Of a stretch of DNA of 64,000 nucleotides, positions 48,676 through 58,416 are shown piece after piece. The position numbers and the translations under genes were made by a program. Numbering within the stretch: position 1 is the stretch's first letter; each line of letters opens with the position of its first letter. The DNA comes from Methylovulum miyakonense HT12 (lineage in GTDB: Bacteria; Pseudomonadota; Gammaproteobacteria; Methylococcales; Methylomonadaceae), in NCBI RefSeq assembly GCF_000384075.1, contig NZ_KB913025.1, positions 3,595,721 to 3,659,720 of the forward strand, read 5' to 3'. Below the pieces are notes generated by a model, which did not search any database, was not told the DNA's origin, and was given only the letters and a program-made list of their open reading frames with translations.

Positions 48676-49299
48676 ATGCAATTACAAACCATCACCCATC
48701 AAACTATCGCGCTAGCCGGAGTTGCCCAAGCGGCCGCTTTGGTGCAACAGCTGGCGACCACTGGAACTGCAGATAGCGCCGCTATGGAAGCGAGTATTGG
48801 TAGTGTCTTAAAAATCGACGCGGACACGGTGATCGAAGTTTACGGTAGCTTAGCCGGGCTCCAACTTGGGCTTGGGCATTTGAAACAGCAAATGACCAAC
48901 TATAAAATTGCCAATGCGGAACAGGCGCGTTATTCCGCCTCGTTGGTGTTTTTAGAAAACCAGCTGTCCAAACAGCCGAAAATGCTGAAAACCATCTCCG
49001 AAGGCATTGAAAAAGCCCAACTGCAAGTGGAGCACTTTGGGTTGTTGCATGATAATGTCCTGGCAAATTTGGCGGACATTTACAGCAACACCGCCAGCAA
49101 ATTACAACCCAAAATCATGGTCAATGGCGAAAGCGATTACCTGACGAACCCACACATCGCCGACAAGATACGCGCCTGCTTGCTGGCGGGCATCCGTTCG
49201 GTGACCTTATGGCGGCAATGCGGCGGCACGCGCTGGAAATTTTTGTTTTACCGTAAAAAAATCCAAACCGAATTAGAAAAGCTGTTAAAACAGGTGTGA
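48676..49299 (+). CDS. hflD: High frequency lysogenization protein HflD homologue
   Basis: A 207-residue helical protein that matches HflD by the N-terminal ALAGVAQAAALVQQLA, the central RYSASLVFLENQLS and the C-terminal RACLLAGIRSVTLWRQCGG. HflD is restricted to gammaproteobacteria; in E. coli it binds lambda CII, and its cellular role is peripheral to the membrane. It is usually next to mnmA or purB, but here it precedes an ABC transporter by seven bases. Confidence 0.93.
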   Translation: MQLQTITHQTIALAGVAQAAALVQQLATTGTADSAAMEASIGSVLKIDADTVIEVYGSLAGLQLGLGHLKQQMTNYKIANAEQARYSASLVFLENQLSKQPKMLKTISEGIEKAQLQVEHFGLLHDNVLANLADIYSNTASKLQPKIMVNGESDYLTNPHIADKIRACLLAGIRSVTLWRQCGGTRWKFLFYRKKIQTELEKLLKQV

Positions 49300-49305
49300 C
49301 GGCGA

Positions 49306-50232
49306 ATGACCCTATTGCTAGAAGCAGACCACCTATACCGCCATTACGGCAAGCGCTGTGCAGTCAATGACGTCAGTTTTACCCTCTCGCGTGGCGAAGT
49401 GCTGGGTTTTTTGGGGCCTAACGGTGCCGGCAAAACCACCACCCTGCAGATGCTCTGCGGATTGCTGGCGCCCGATACCGGAACCATTAAAATCAATGGC
49501 ATTGACTTGTTAAGCCACCCCAAACTTGCCAAACAGTCGCTAGGCTATTTGCCCGACACACCGCCGCTCTATAAAGATTTGACCGTGCAGGAGTTCTTAC
49601 GCTATTGCGGGCAACTGCACGGCATGGCCAAACCGCAGATTGCCCGTGCCATCACCCAAGCCCAAGACCGCTGCGGTTTGCAGGAAGCCACGCATCGCCT
49701 GATCGGGCAGCTGTCCAAAGGTTTCCAGCAACGCCTAGGCATTGCCCAAGCCATCCTGCATAACCCCGACGTGATCATCCTCGACGAGCCCACGGTTGGG
49801 CTGGACCCTTTGCAAATCCGTGAAATCCGCGCCTTGATCCGTGAATTGGGGCAAGGGCATGGGGTGATCTTATCCACCCATATCCTCAGCGAAGTCCAAG
49901 AATCCTGCACACATGTGCAAATTATCCATCAAGGCCAATTGATACTGCGGGAAAATGTCGCGGGGCTTAACCAACAGTTGGAGGCCGGTAGCCTGGAAGT
50001 GACGACACGGCTTGCGGCTGATTTGTCGGTGTTGGCCGCCATCCCCGGGGTCACCCGAATCAAACCTTTGACGGACTTGCGGTTGCAAATCCATTACCGC
50101 ACCAGTGACAATCCCAAGCAAAAAATCACGGAAACGATTATGGCTAAAGGTTGGGGATTGCAAGAGCTCACGCCGATAAAAAAATCGATGGAAGACATTT
50201 TTATCGGCCTAACCCAAGATGACGCCCCATGA
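49306..50232 (+). CDS. ABC transporter ATP-binding protein (GldA-like)
   Basis: A 308-residue ATPase with Walker A GPNGAGKTTT (38-47), signature LSKGFQQRLGIAQAI near 137, Walker B VIILDEPTVGLDP near 160 and a C-terminal extension of about 85 residues. With the next two genes it forms a Gld-type transporter (GldA, GldF, GldG). Outside gliding Bacteroidetes such sets are common and their substrate is unknown. It overlaps the permease by four bases. Confidence 0.88.
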   Translation: MTLLLEADHLYRHYGKRCAVNDVSFTLSRGEVLGFLGPNGAGKTTTLQMLCGLLAPDTGTIKINGIDLLSHPKLAKQSLGYLPDTPPLYKDLTVQEFLRYCGQLHGMAKPQIARAITQAQDRCGLQEATHRLIGQLSKGFQQRLGIAQAILHNPDVIILDEPTVGLDPLQIREIRALIRELGQGHGVILSTHILSEVQESCTHVQIIHQGQLILRENVAGLNQQLEAGSLEVTTRLAADLSVLAAIPGVTRIKPLTDLRLQIHYRTSDNPKQKITETIMAKGWGLQELTPIKKSMEDIFIGLTQDDAP

Positions 50233-50981
50233 TCTCCACCATCGCCATTCGGGAATTTAAGGCCTTGTTTTTATCGCCGGTCGCTTGGAGCCTGCTGGCG
50301 GTGCTGCAATTTATTTTGGCTTATTTGTTTTTGAAACAAGTGGAAACCTTCATGGTGCTGCAACCCAAACTGGCGGCCATCCCCAATAGCCCCGGCTTGA
50401 CCGATATCGTCGTACCGCCGTTGTTCGGCAATGCCGCAATCATCTTGTTGCTGGCCGTGCCGCTGTTGACCATGCGCCTGATCGCCGAAGAACGCCGCAA
50501 CAAAACCCTACCGCTATTGTTGTCCGCGCCACTTACCAACGCTGAAATTATCCTCGGCAAATTTTTGGGCTGTTTGGGCTTGCTGGTTATTGTCATTGGC
50601 TTGGTTACGGCAATGCCCCTGTCGTTATTGCTGGGTGGCGAATTGGATTTTGGCAAGCTGTCCGCCAATGTCCTGGCTTTATTGATGCTGGTCTCCGCCT
50701 TGACCGCCACCGGCTTGTATTTGTCCTGCATCACCCAGCATCCTGTCGTCGCGGGCATAGGCAGTTTCGGCTTGTCGTTGGTTTTATGGCTATTGGACAC
50801 TGGTTCGCAAATGCGCGACCATCGCAATGAATGGCTGGAATATTTGTCGCTGTTACGGCATTTCCAGAACCTGCAAAGCGGCTTGATCAACTCGGTTGAT
50901 GTGGTTTATTTTTTAGTGTTCATCAGCATTTTTATCTTACTTAGCATCCGGAGTTTGGATAAGTTGCGGTGGCAAAAATGA
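50229..50981 (+). CDS. ABC-2 type permease (GldF-like)
   Basis: A 250-residue membrane protein with six predicted helices and the ABC-2 feature RLIAEERRNKTLPLLLSAPL (near 79), which couples to the ATPase. It overlaps both neighbours (ATGA at each end), so the three proteins should be made together. Confidence 0.87.
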   Translation: MISTIAIREFKALFLSPVAWSLLAVLQFILAYLFLKQVETFMVLQPKLAAIPNSPGLTDIVVPPLFGNAAIILLLAVPLLTMRLIAEERRNKTLPLLLSAPLTNAEIILGKFLGCLGLLVIVIGLVTAMPLSLLLGGELDFGKLSANVLALLMLVSALTATGLYLSCITQHPVVAGIGSFGLSLVLWLLDTGSQMRDHRNEWLEYLSLLRHFQNLQSGLINSVDVVYFLVFISIFILLSIRSLDKLRWQK

Positions 50982-52258
50982 AGCCATCCATCCGTAGGAT
51001 AAACACCCTAAAGACCCTGGCGGCCCTGTCTTTATTGCTAGGGCTGGCTTGGTCAAGCACCCGCCACCCCTGGCAAGTTGACATCACCGCCGCGTCGAAC
51101 AACACCTTGTCGGCAGCTTCGCAAAAACTGTTGCAGGCCATGCCGGATAGCATCAAAATCACCGCCTACCTTAAAAAAGGCTTGCCGGTACGCTTGCAAA
51201 TTGCGCAATTGCTAGACCGATACCGCCGTTATAAAGCGGATCTGTCTTTGGAATTTGTCGACCCCGATAGCCAACCGGAAAAAACCCGCGAATTGGAAAT
51301 TGGCCCTGAAGGGGCGGTGCTCGTTGAATATCGCGGGCACACCGAAAAACTGACGTTTGTCGATGAATCCACGTTGACCAATGCCTTGCTGCAAGTGGCG
51401 CATGCGGAGCGGCGGTGGGTGAGCTTTTTGACCGGGCACGGCGAACGCGCACCGGACGGCATCGCCAATTTTTCGTGGGGGCAATTTGGAAAGGAACTGG
51501 CCTTGCGTAAGGTCACCGCCTTGACCATCAACTTGGCAACGGTGCCCACCATCCCGGACAATTCCGCCTTATTGGTCATTGCCGCCCCCACGGTAGGGCT
51601 GCTTCCTGGCGAAATCGAGACCGTCAAGCGCTATGTCCAAAATGGCGGCAACCTGTTGTTACTGGGTGAGCCGGACAGCACGCACCTTGTTGCCTTGCAG
51701 GGGCAACTTGGCATCCGCCAAGCAACCGTCCCGATCCTTGATGACAGCACCCGGATGTATGGCATCGACGACCCCCGTTTTGTCATCGCCAGCAGTTACC
51801 CGTCGCATCCGATCACGCGGGGGCTACAACTGATTAGCCTTTACCCGTTAGCGGCGGCGCTCACTGCCGACAAAAGCGGGCCATTCCAAGCGAAACCCTT
51901 ACTTGAAACCACGGGCCAAAGCTTGGCCTCCAAAGCCAACGGCAGCCAAATTTTTGCTTACGCGCTCACCCGCGACCTGGCCAGGAAACAGCAACGGGTC
52001 GTGGTCGTCGGCGACAGTGATTTTTTGTCGAACGCCTACTTGGGCAATGTCGGAAATTTGGATGTGGGGATACGCATCATCAATTGGCTGCTCCAAAATG
52101 ACGGGTTTGTCGACATTCCGGCAAACACGGCAACCGACAAACACCTGGCCTTGAGCGCGCCCGCCGTCGCCGTCATTGGTTTTGGGTTCTTGCTGGGCTT
52201 GCCGCTAGGGCTGGCCATTACGGGATTTGTCATCTGGCGTAAACGCAAGCGGCGCTAA
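50978..52258 (+). CDS. GldG-like ABC exporter auxiliary protein
   Basis: A 426-residue protein with an N-terminal membrane helix (residues 9-25), a periplasmic domain of the GldG/DUF4350-like ABC_transp_aux type (LLVIAAPTVGLLPGE, LLLLGEPDSTHL) and a C-terminal membrane helix followed by basic residues. The ATG at 50978 overlaps the permease stop; a GTG three codons earlier is possible. The end overlaps the convergent cyclic-di-GMP gene by 54 bases. Confidence 0.85.
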   Translation: MKPSIRRINTLKTLAALSLLLGLAWSSTRHPWQVDITAASNNTLSAASQKLLQAMPDSIKITAYLKKGLPVRLQIAQLLDRYRRYKADLSLEFVDPDSQPEKTRELEIGPEGAVLVEYRGHTEKLTFVDESTLTNALLQVAHAERRWVSFLTGHGERAPDGIANFSWGQFGKELALRKVTALTINLATVPTIPDNSALLVIAAPTVGLLPGEIETVKRYVQNGGNLLLLGEPDSTHLVALQGQLGIRQATVPILDDSTRMYGIDDPRFVIASSYPSHPITRGLQLISLYPLAAALTADKSGPFQAKPLLETTGQSLASKANGSQIFAYALTRDLARKQQRVVVVGDSDFLSNAYLGNVGNLDVGIRIINWLLQNDGFVDIPANTATDKHLALSAPAVAVIGFGFLLGLPLGLAITGFVIWRKRKRR

Positions 52259-54847
52259 CCGGCCCTTATTGGCTTTCTTCAGCCACTTTTCCGTCAGTTC
52301 ACCCGCTGTCACCGGGCGGCTAAAATGATAGCCTTGAAACAGCAGGCAGCCTTTCTCGACCAAAAATGCCAATTGCCTTTCGGTCTCCACCCCTTCCGCA
52401 ACCACCGCCAACCCCAGATTATTCGCCATGTTGATGATCGTTTCCACAACCACCTCATTGCTGCGGTTCTCAAAAATATCTTTGACGAAACTTCGGTCAA
52501 TTTTTAACTGGCTGATAGGGAACGCGGTCAAATACGCCAAAGACGAGTAGCCGGTACCGAAATCGTCGATGCTAATGGCGACCCCCAGCGCCTTCAACGC
52601 CAACATCTTACCGACCGCTTCCTCGCTATGGTCCATCAACCCGCTTTCGGTCAACTCCAGCATGAGTTGGCTAGGGATGATGCCAATGTCCGTGATCGCC
52701 TGTGCAATCCCTGCGACAAAATCAGTCTGCTGGAATTGCCGGGCACTGACATTGATGGCGATATGCGAAAACTCGAAACCTTGTTCCGACCATTTTTTTA
52801 TCTGCTGGCAAGCTTCCCTAACGGCCCAATGGCCTATCGGCAATATCAGCCCGGTATCCTCGGCAACCGGAATAAAATTGACGGGCGGGATAACGCCGTT
52901 CAGGGGGTGGTCCCAATGTATCAAAGCTTCCGCACTGACCAAGTTGCCCCCGGCATCCACTTGGGGCTGGTAATGCAAGGCAAACTGCCGTTGCTCAAGT
53001 GCGGCCCTCAAATTGCGTTCCAGCTGCAAATGCTGGTCTGCCGCCTCTTGCATACTGGCATCAAAAAAACTGATGGTGTTGCGGCCTTTCGTTTTGGAAC
53101 GGTACATGGCGGTATCCGCCTGTTGCAACAATTCCTGGGGGCCACAGGCGGATTCGCCAGAAAATAGCGTGGCTCCGATGCTGGCGGAAAAATAATGCTC
53201 GCTATCGTTTAAGGTGTACGGTTGGTTCAAGGACTGCATCACCCTCTCGGCGCGGTTGAGTACGAAATTGGTTGCGCCAAGCCACTGTGAAGTATGGGTG
53301 TCCAGTAAAATAACAAATTCATCGCCGCCCAAACGTGCTGAAATGCCTTCGTCCTGAACCGCGTTCCTTAGACGTATCGCGACCAATTTTAACAATTCAT
53401 CCCCAATCTGGTGGCCTAGCGAATCATTAAGCCATTTGAAATGGTCAAGGTCCAGGAACAGGATGGCCATATAACTAGGCTCCCCCCGGGTATTGCCAAT
53501 GGCCTGGGCAATCCTTTGTTCCAACAAACGCCGGTTAGGCAGATTGGTCAAGGGGTCATAAAATGCCAGCTGTTTGATATGTTCCTCAAATTCCTTTTTT
53601 TCACTAATATCGGTGAACATCGACACATAATTGGTGACCACACCATCACTGTCGGTCAGCGCGGTGATGCTTTGCCACTTGGTGAAAATGGTGCCATCTT
53701 TACGGCGATCAATCACCTCACCTTCAAAGCGCCCGTCAATGTCCAGCTTCTCCCATAAATCATCATAAAAAGCATCATCATGGATGCCTGAACGGAGGAT
53801 ATTTGGCTTTTTGCCCAGCACCTCTTCCTGCGAATACCCCGTAATATTGGTGAACGCCTGATTGACCCGCAAAATATGGGTATCGGCATCGGTGATCATT
53901 ATGCCTTGCAAGCTATTGAAGGTGATCGCGGCCAGGCGCATTTCCTCCTCATGTTTTTTAAACTCGGTGATGTCCATCCATGCACCCATGATTTCATCTT
54001 GGCCGCCATCGACCGAAGATAAAAATTTGACCTTATCGTGTATCCAACGGTAAGAGCCGTCTTTATGCAGGAAACGGTACTGCATATTCAAGTTTCGGGT
54101 TTCCCTTAAGGAATTTATTTCCGCCAACAAACGGTCACGGTCTTGGGGATGGACATGGTTGACCCACAACAGGTGGTCGCTGTACCACTCATCAGGCGTA
54201 TAACCAGTAATCGGCAAAAACGCATCGCTGATGAAGGTGTTCAGCAACAAATAACGCGGGTCATCGGTGAACACGGACGTGTATATGGCCGCCGGGCTTA
54301 AATTGACCACCAATTTAAAACGGTTTTCACTATCCTGATAGGCCCGGTTACTGGCCTTCAACAGGGTGACCGCCTTATCCAAGTCGATATTGATTTGTTT
54401 CAGTTGGTCCCGGGTTTGCATGTGGAACAGGATTTCATCTTGCAATTGCCGGTTTGCATGCAACAGTTCCGAGGGGTTGGGGATTAACAAGGCTTTGGGG
54501 ATCAACGGCCATAAAACGACCGCCGTCAGCAGGGAAACGGCAGCAGTGCCGGCCAAAACCAAGCCTTCCCAAGCATAGTAAGGCTTCCAGATAGTGACGA
54601 TGGCGAAGAGATGGGTAATGCCACAACACAGGATAAACGTGCTGAATAACCAAAAAATACCTTTAAAAGCAATGTCTTTACGTTTTTTGATGAAATAGGC
54701 AAGTGCGATAGGGATTGAAAAATAGGCTAAGGCAATACTCAGATGGGACACCACAAACAGCCAAAGCAAATCTGGCCGCCACAGGAAACAAAACCCATGG
54801 GGCATAAGGGTACTGCCTGGCAATATAAAATCGAGAAAACCTTGCAT
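52205..54847 (-). CDS. GGDEF-EAL protein with ethylene-receptor-like sensor and PAS domains
   Basis: An 880-residue cyclic-di-GMP enzyme. Residues 25-115 form three membrane helices closely resembling the ethylene-binding domain of plant ETR1: LAYFSIPIALAYF (residues 40-52) and FILCCGITHL (71-80), with Cys75 and His79 matching the copper-ligating Cys65 and His69 of ETR1. His35 occupies the place of ETR1 Asp25. Two PAS domains follow (about 160-290 and 300-415), then an intact GGDEF near 505 and an EAL domain starting with SAEALIHW near 637. Both catalytic motifs look complete. It could couple a small gas or copper signal to c-di-GMP. Confidence 0.88.
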   Translation of the reverse strand: MQGFLDFILPGSTLMPHGFCFLWRPDLLWLFVVSHLSIALAYFSIPIALAYFIKKRKDIAFKGIFWLFSTFILCCGITHLFAIVTIWKPYYAWEGLVLAGTAAVSLLTAVVLWPLIPKALLIPNPSELLHANRQLQDEILFHMQTRDQLKQINIDLDKAVTLLKASNRAYQDSENRFKLVVNLSPAAIYTSVFTDDPRYLLLNTFISDAFLPITGYTPDEWYSDHLLWVNHVHPQDRDRLLAEINSLRETRNLNMQYRFLHKDGSYRWIHDKVKFLSSVDGGQDEIMGAWMDITEFKKHEEEMRLAAITFNSLQGIMITDADTHILRVNQAFTNITGYSQEEVLGKKPNILRSGIHDDAFYDDLWEKLDIDGRFEGEVIDRRKDGTIFTKWQSITALTDSDGVVTNYVSMFTDISEKKEFEEHIKQLAFYDPLTNLPNRRLLEQRIAQAIGNTRGEPSYMAILFLDLDHFKWLNDSLGHQIGDELLKLVAIRLRNAVQDEGISARLGGDEFVILLDTHTSQWLGATNFVLNRAERVMQSLNQPYTLNDSEHYFSASIGATLFSGESACGPQELLQQADTAMYRSKTKGRNTISFFDASMQEAADQHLQLERNLRAALEQRQFALHYQPQVDAGGNLVSAEALIHWDHPLNGVIPPVNFIPVAEDTGLILPIGHWAVREACQQIKKWSEQGFEFSHIAINVSARQFQQTDFVAGIAQAITDIGIIPSQLMLELTESGLMDHSEEAVGKMLALKALGVAISIDDFGTGYSSLAYLTAFPISQLKIDRSFVKDIFENRSNEVVVETIINMANNLGLAVVAEGVETERQLAFLVEKGCLLFQGYHFSRPVTAGELTEKWLKKANKGRLAPLAFTPDDKSRNGQP

Positions 54848-55176
54848 TACGCCCGTCCTTCAACCCCATCGCTATATTAAGACATTATCTACGTTATTTA
54901 ATGGGCTTATGCAACCTATTGATAAATTTTAGTGGCCTATTGGCTTTGGGTCGAAAAGTTAAAACCGCCCAGATTTTAGCATTAATTAGGCCATTTTTTG
55001 ATTAATATAAGCTTTTATGAAAAAATATGGCGCCACCTTATTTTATATACAGGGCCAGTTTTAGCCTTGGCCGCGCAGCTGACAAAAATTGTTATTTGCT
55101 GACAATTTCTTATGCGCCTAAATTGCCCTGGGCATCTGGCTCGGATGCGGCCGGTCATGGCCAAGCCCAATAACCA
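54848..55176. other. AT-rich gap upstream of the GGDEF-EAL gene
   Basis: About 330 bases with no gene. It holds the promoter region for the leftward GGDEF-EAL gene and the 3' side of the next leftward gene. I see no strong hairpin or operator. Confidence 0.4.
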
Positions 55177-56448
55177 TCAGCCAAAAAACCAATAAGCCAC
55201 GAACATGCTCGCCACCACCCCTGCCCCGTCGGCAAGCAAACCGCAAGCGACCGCATAGCGGCTATACCTGACCCCGACCGCCCCCAAATACACCGCCAGC
55301 ACATAAAAAGTCGTTTCGGTGCTGCCTTGGACTATACACGCCAAACGCCCGGCAAACGAATCCGCCCCCAAGGTTTTCATCGTGTCCAGCATCATCGCCC
55401 GCGCCCCGCTGCCGCTAAACGGCTTAATCAAGGCGGTTGGCAACGCGTCGACAAAACGGTTGTCAATGGCCAACCCGTCGGCTAAAGCGCGGATGCCGCT
55501 GGACAACAACCCGAACGCGCCGCTGGCACGGAACACCCCAATGGCCACCAGCATCGCCACCAGATAAGGGACAATTGTCACCGCCGTCTGGAAACCGTCT
55601 TTTGCACCGTCAATAAACGCCTCATAAGCATTCACGTTTTTATAAACGGCACCGGCAATAAAGGCCGCCACCAACGAGAACAGCAAGACATGGCTTAAGG
55701 TCGCCGATTGCTCCAGCATCTCCTGTTGCGGCAAGGCCGAAAAATACCCCAGCAGGCCGCCCACCATGAGCGTCAAACCGCCCAAATAAGCCAACACCAC
55801 CTTGTCCAGTAGATTGATTTTCTGGGCATAAGCAACCGCCAGCAACCCCGCCAATGTGGAAATATAAGTCGCGATCAGGATAGGGATAAACACATCGGTA
55901 GGGTTGAGCGCACCCAATTGCGCCCGATAACTGAAAATCGTCACCGGAAACAAGGTGACGCTGGAGCTATTGATCACCAAAAACAGGATTTGCGCGGAAC
56001 TCGCCGTATCCGGCTTGGGATTGAGTGTTTGCAACTCCTGCATCGCCTTAATGCCCAACGGGGTCGCGGCATTATCCAGCCCCAACATATTGGCCGAGAT
56101 ATTCATCACCATCGCCCCCAAAGCCGGATGGTTGCTTGGCACCTCCGGCATCAGGCGGCTAAACAAAGGGATCAGCCCACGGGTCAACAACAGGATAAAG
56201 CCGCCCCTTTCACCCACGCGCATAATCCCCAGCCACAAAGCCAAAATGCCTGCCAGCCCTAGGGAAATTTCAAACGCGGACTTGGACTGCGTGAACATAG
56301 CCGCCATAATGTCGGCAAAAACCTGCGGGTCACCGAAAAAAAGCCATTTGATGGACGCGATAAGGAAAGCGACGAGGAAAAAACCGATCCAGATAATATT
56401 GAGCATGAAAGTGCCAAGGAAAAAGCCGCCTATTGATGGCGATTGCAA
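55177..56448 (-). CDS. SpmA-SpmB-like fused nucleoside-recognition membrane protein
   Basis: A 423-residue integral membrane protein with about ten helices. The N-terminal half (LGLDNAATPLGIKAMQEL near 125) resembles spore maturation protein A and the C-terminal half (PFSGSGARAMMLDTMKTLG near 342, then GSTETTFYVLAVYLGAVG) protein B. Fused forms are common in non-sporulating proteobacteria; the substrate is unknown. It is a single leftward gene. Confidence 0.85.
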   Translation of the reverse strand: MQSPSIGGFFLGTFMLNIIWIGFFLVAFLIASIKWLFFGDPQVFADIMAAMFTQSKSAFEISLGLAGILALWLGIMRVGERGGFILLLTRGLIPLFSRLMPEVPSNHPALGAMVMNISANMLGLDNAATPLGIKAMQELQTLNPKPDTASSAQILFLVINSSSVTLFPVTIFSYRAQLGALNPTDVFIPILIATYISTLAGLLAVAYAQKINLLDKVVLAYLGGLTLMVGGLLGYFSALPQQEMLEQSATLSHVLLFSLVAAFIAGAVYKNVNAYEAFIDGAKDGFQTAVTIVPYLVAMLVAIGVFRASGAFGLLSSGIRALADGLAIDNRFVDALPTALIKPFSGSGARAMMLDTMKTLGADSFAGRLACIVQGSTETTFYVLAVYLGAVGVRYSRYAVACGLLADGAGVVASMFVAYWFFG

Positions 56449-56681
56449 ATCGGGGTTGAAAAACCACGGATAGCCGGGTTAAGTGTTTATGCCACACACA
56501 TAAATGGCCCTCCCATAACACTGCACCGTTAAAAGGATTTTTAAACTTAGGTGTGGAAATGGCGATAAACGGTAAAATACGTTGGCTATCACCGCCGCCA
56601 GTTAACAGGTAAATATATTAGGCCGCAACTGTTTTTATCTGTTTATTTCATTAATCGAAGTTAAGTTATCTGGAGAAAGAA

Positions 56682-57251
56682 ATGTTAGTTTGGTCAGACA
56701 GTTTTGCGACAAAAATAGAAATCGTTGATACACAACATAAAAAATTATTTGAACTACTAAACCGCTTACCCGAATGTGTTGCATCAGGCAGGCCTGATCC
56801 GGAGATGATAGATTCCATATTAAAAGAATTAATGGCTTATGCCGACAAGCATTTCGTCGATGAAGAACTACTGATGGCACACCATCACTTGGATCCCAGA
56901 CATATCAACGTCCACCGTATGGAACACAAATCCTTTATGTATGATGTTCAGAACATGTGGGAGCACTTGTCCTTGGAAGAAGATTTGACGGAAGTTTCAG
57001 AAAAGCTCGTGCGTTTTGTCACTTCATGGTTGACATACCACATCCTTGGGATAGACCAAGTTATGGCGCTTCAAATTTTTGCCATCCACCATGGCGAAAC
57101 TCCAGAGCAAGCCTATGAGTTGCGCCATACCATCAAATATGACTCGGCAACCACCCATTTAATGTTGGATTCTGTGCTGGATTTGTGGCACATGTCTATG
57201 GATCGCTGCCATAGGCTAGAAACTAAATTGGCGGCGTTGGAAAACCCTTAA
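56682..57251 (+). CDS. Bacteriohemerythrin with C-terminal extension
   Basis: A 189-residue oxygen-binding di-iron protein. Hemerythrin ligands are seen in DTQHKKLFELL (His20), HFVDEELLMAHHHLD (near 59), VHRMEHKSF (near 81) and YHILGIDQVM (near 114). The domain ends near residue 130; a further 55 helical residues ending MDRCHRLETKLAALENP are not part of the usual fold. Bacteriohemerythrins are abundant in methanotrophs, where oxygen supply to methane monooxygenase has been proposed. GGAG precedes the ATG. Confidence 0.88.
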   Translation: MLVWSDSFATKIEIVDTQHKKLFELLNRLPECVASGRPDPEMIDSILKELMAYADKHFVDEELLMAHHHLDPRHINVHRMEHKSFMYDVQNMWEHLSLEEDLTEVSEKLVRFVTSWLTYHILGIDQVMALQIFAIHHGETPEQAYELRHTIKYDSATTHLMLDSVLDLWHMSMDRCHRLETKLAALENP

Positions 57252-57320
57252 CCATACCACCTGGCAAACGGTCCACGCGCATTAGGCCTTGCGCCACGTC
57301 AATTCCGGGTTCGCCCACCA

Positions 57321-58331
57321 TTAACCGGCCGCCCCGACAAGGTCAGGTTTGAGCACTTTGATGCCAATGGCCGACAGTGCCGCGTCCAAGCGCCGGTACA
57401 TCGCGTCATCGGTATAAGTCCCGATAATGGCTCCCCCTGAACCGGTAAAGTTTGCGCTGGCTCCCACGCTTCTGGCGGCTTCGACCATGCGCAGATTGCC
57501 GCCGCTGATTTTCAAAATACGTTTCCTTACATCAAAATTGCGGTCAACCAATCCGGCTATCTCGCCCCCCCTGCCCGCTTCCAGCAAGGCTTTGGCCTGT
57601 ACGGCCAAGTCCGCGCACTCCGCCATGGCATTAACCACGTCCGTATCCCCCCGGCCATAACGTTCCCTAAGGTCATTGTGGGTGGTTTCCGAACCTTCGG
57701 CCAAATCGCTACGGTAGGCTAGGTAAAGGTTCGGCAACAGTTTTATATCCAGATTCACATAATCGCCATAGCCTTGCCGCTCCATCAGGGTTTTATCAAA
57801 ATCCATATAAACCAGCCCCTGGTAGACCTGCGCCACCCTATCCTGTAGCCCCGCCCCAATCAGCAATTCATCCTTTTCAACGGAGAGTATCAGGTTCGCC
57901 AACTGCGGTTTCGGAATGCTAACGCCATAAAACTGCATCAGCCCGCGCAGGCAGGCGGTGACAATCGCACTGGATCCTGCCAGCCCTAGCCGCTGCGGGA
58001 TGGTCGTGCCGTAACCCAACGTAAAATTCCGGTTATCGGGCGCTATGGCTTGGCTCAGGCAATACTCGTGAAAACGCTTGATGGCCGCTTTCAACAGGCG
58101 GACGCCGCCGTAATAACCGTAAGCCTGAATATCCCCGACCAGCTGCGCCATCGAGGCAAACACCAGTTTGTCCCGGTCATTAGGCAAAATTTCCAGCCGC
58201 TCCGATTCAGTCAGGCTAACTTCAGCATGGAAATTACTGAACACAAACGCAAGCGTCTTGCCGAAATAACCGTCGGAAGGGTTCCCGACCAACGCGGCGC
58301 GCGGGTAGGAACGGGTTACGATGATGTTCAT
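57321..58331 (-). CDS. GHMP kinase, glucuronokinase-like
   Basis: A 336-residue sugar kinase. The N-terminal RAALVGNPSDGYFGKTLAF resembles plant glucuronokinase, the phosphate loop is PQRLGLAGSSA (112-122), and the C-terminal GHMP motif is ANFTGSGGAIIG near 296. The expected reaction is phosphorylation of a sugar or uronic acid at C1. GAAGGAA precedes the ATG at 58331; the frame open to 58361 is less likely. Last gene of the unusual leftward cluster, following the ATP-grasp gene by about 85 bases. Confidence 0.85.
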   Translation of the reverse strand: MNIIVTRSYPRAALVGNPSDGYFGKTLAFVFSNFHAEVSLTESERLEILPNDRDKLVFASMAQLVGDIQAYGYYGGVRLLKAAIKRFHEYCLSQAIAPDNRNFTLGYGTTIPQRLGLAGSSAIVTACLRGLMQFYGVSIPKPQLANLILSVEKDELLIGAGLQDRVAQVYQGLVYMDFDKTLMERQGYGDYVNLDIKLLPNLYLAYRSDLAEGSETTHNDLRERYGRGDTDVVNAMAECADLAVQAKALLEAGRGGEIAGLVDRNFDVRKRILKISGGNLRMVEAARSVGASANFTGSGGAIIGTYTDDAMYRRLDAALSAIGIKVLKPDLVGAAG

Positions 58332-58416
58332 GTGGATTCCTTCAGGCAGACCCACAAACAATACGCAAAACGAAAGTTTTCATGTCTTCCGTGCTGTCCG
58401 TGGGCACATAATCGGA

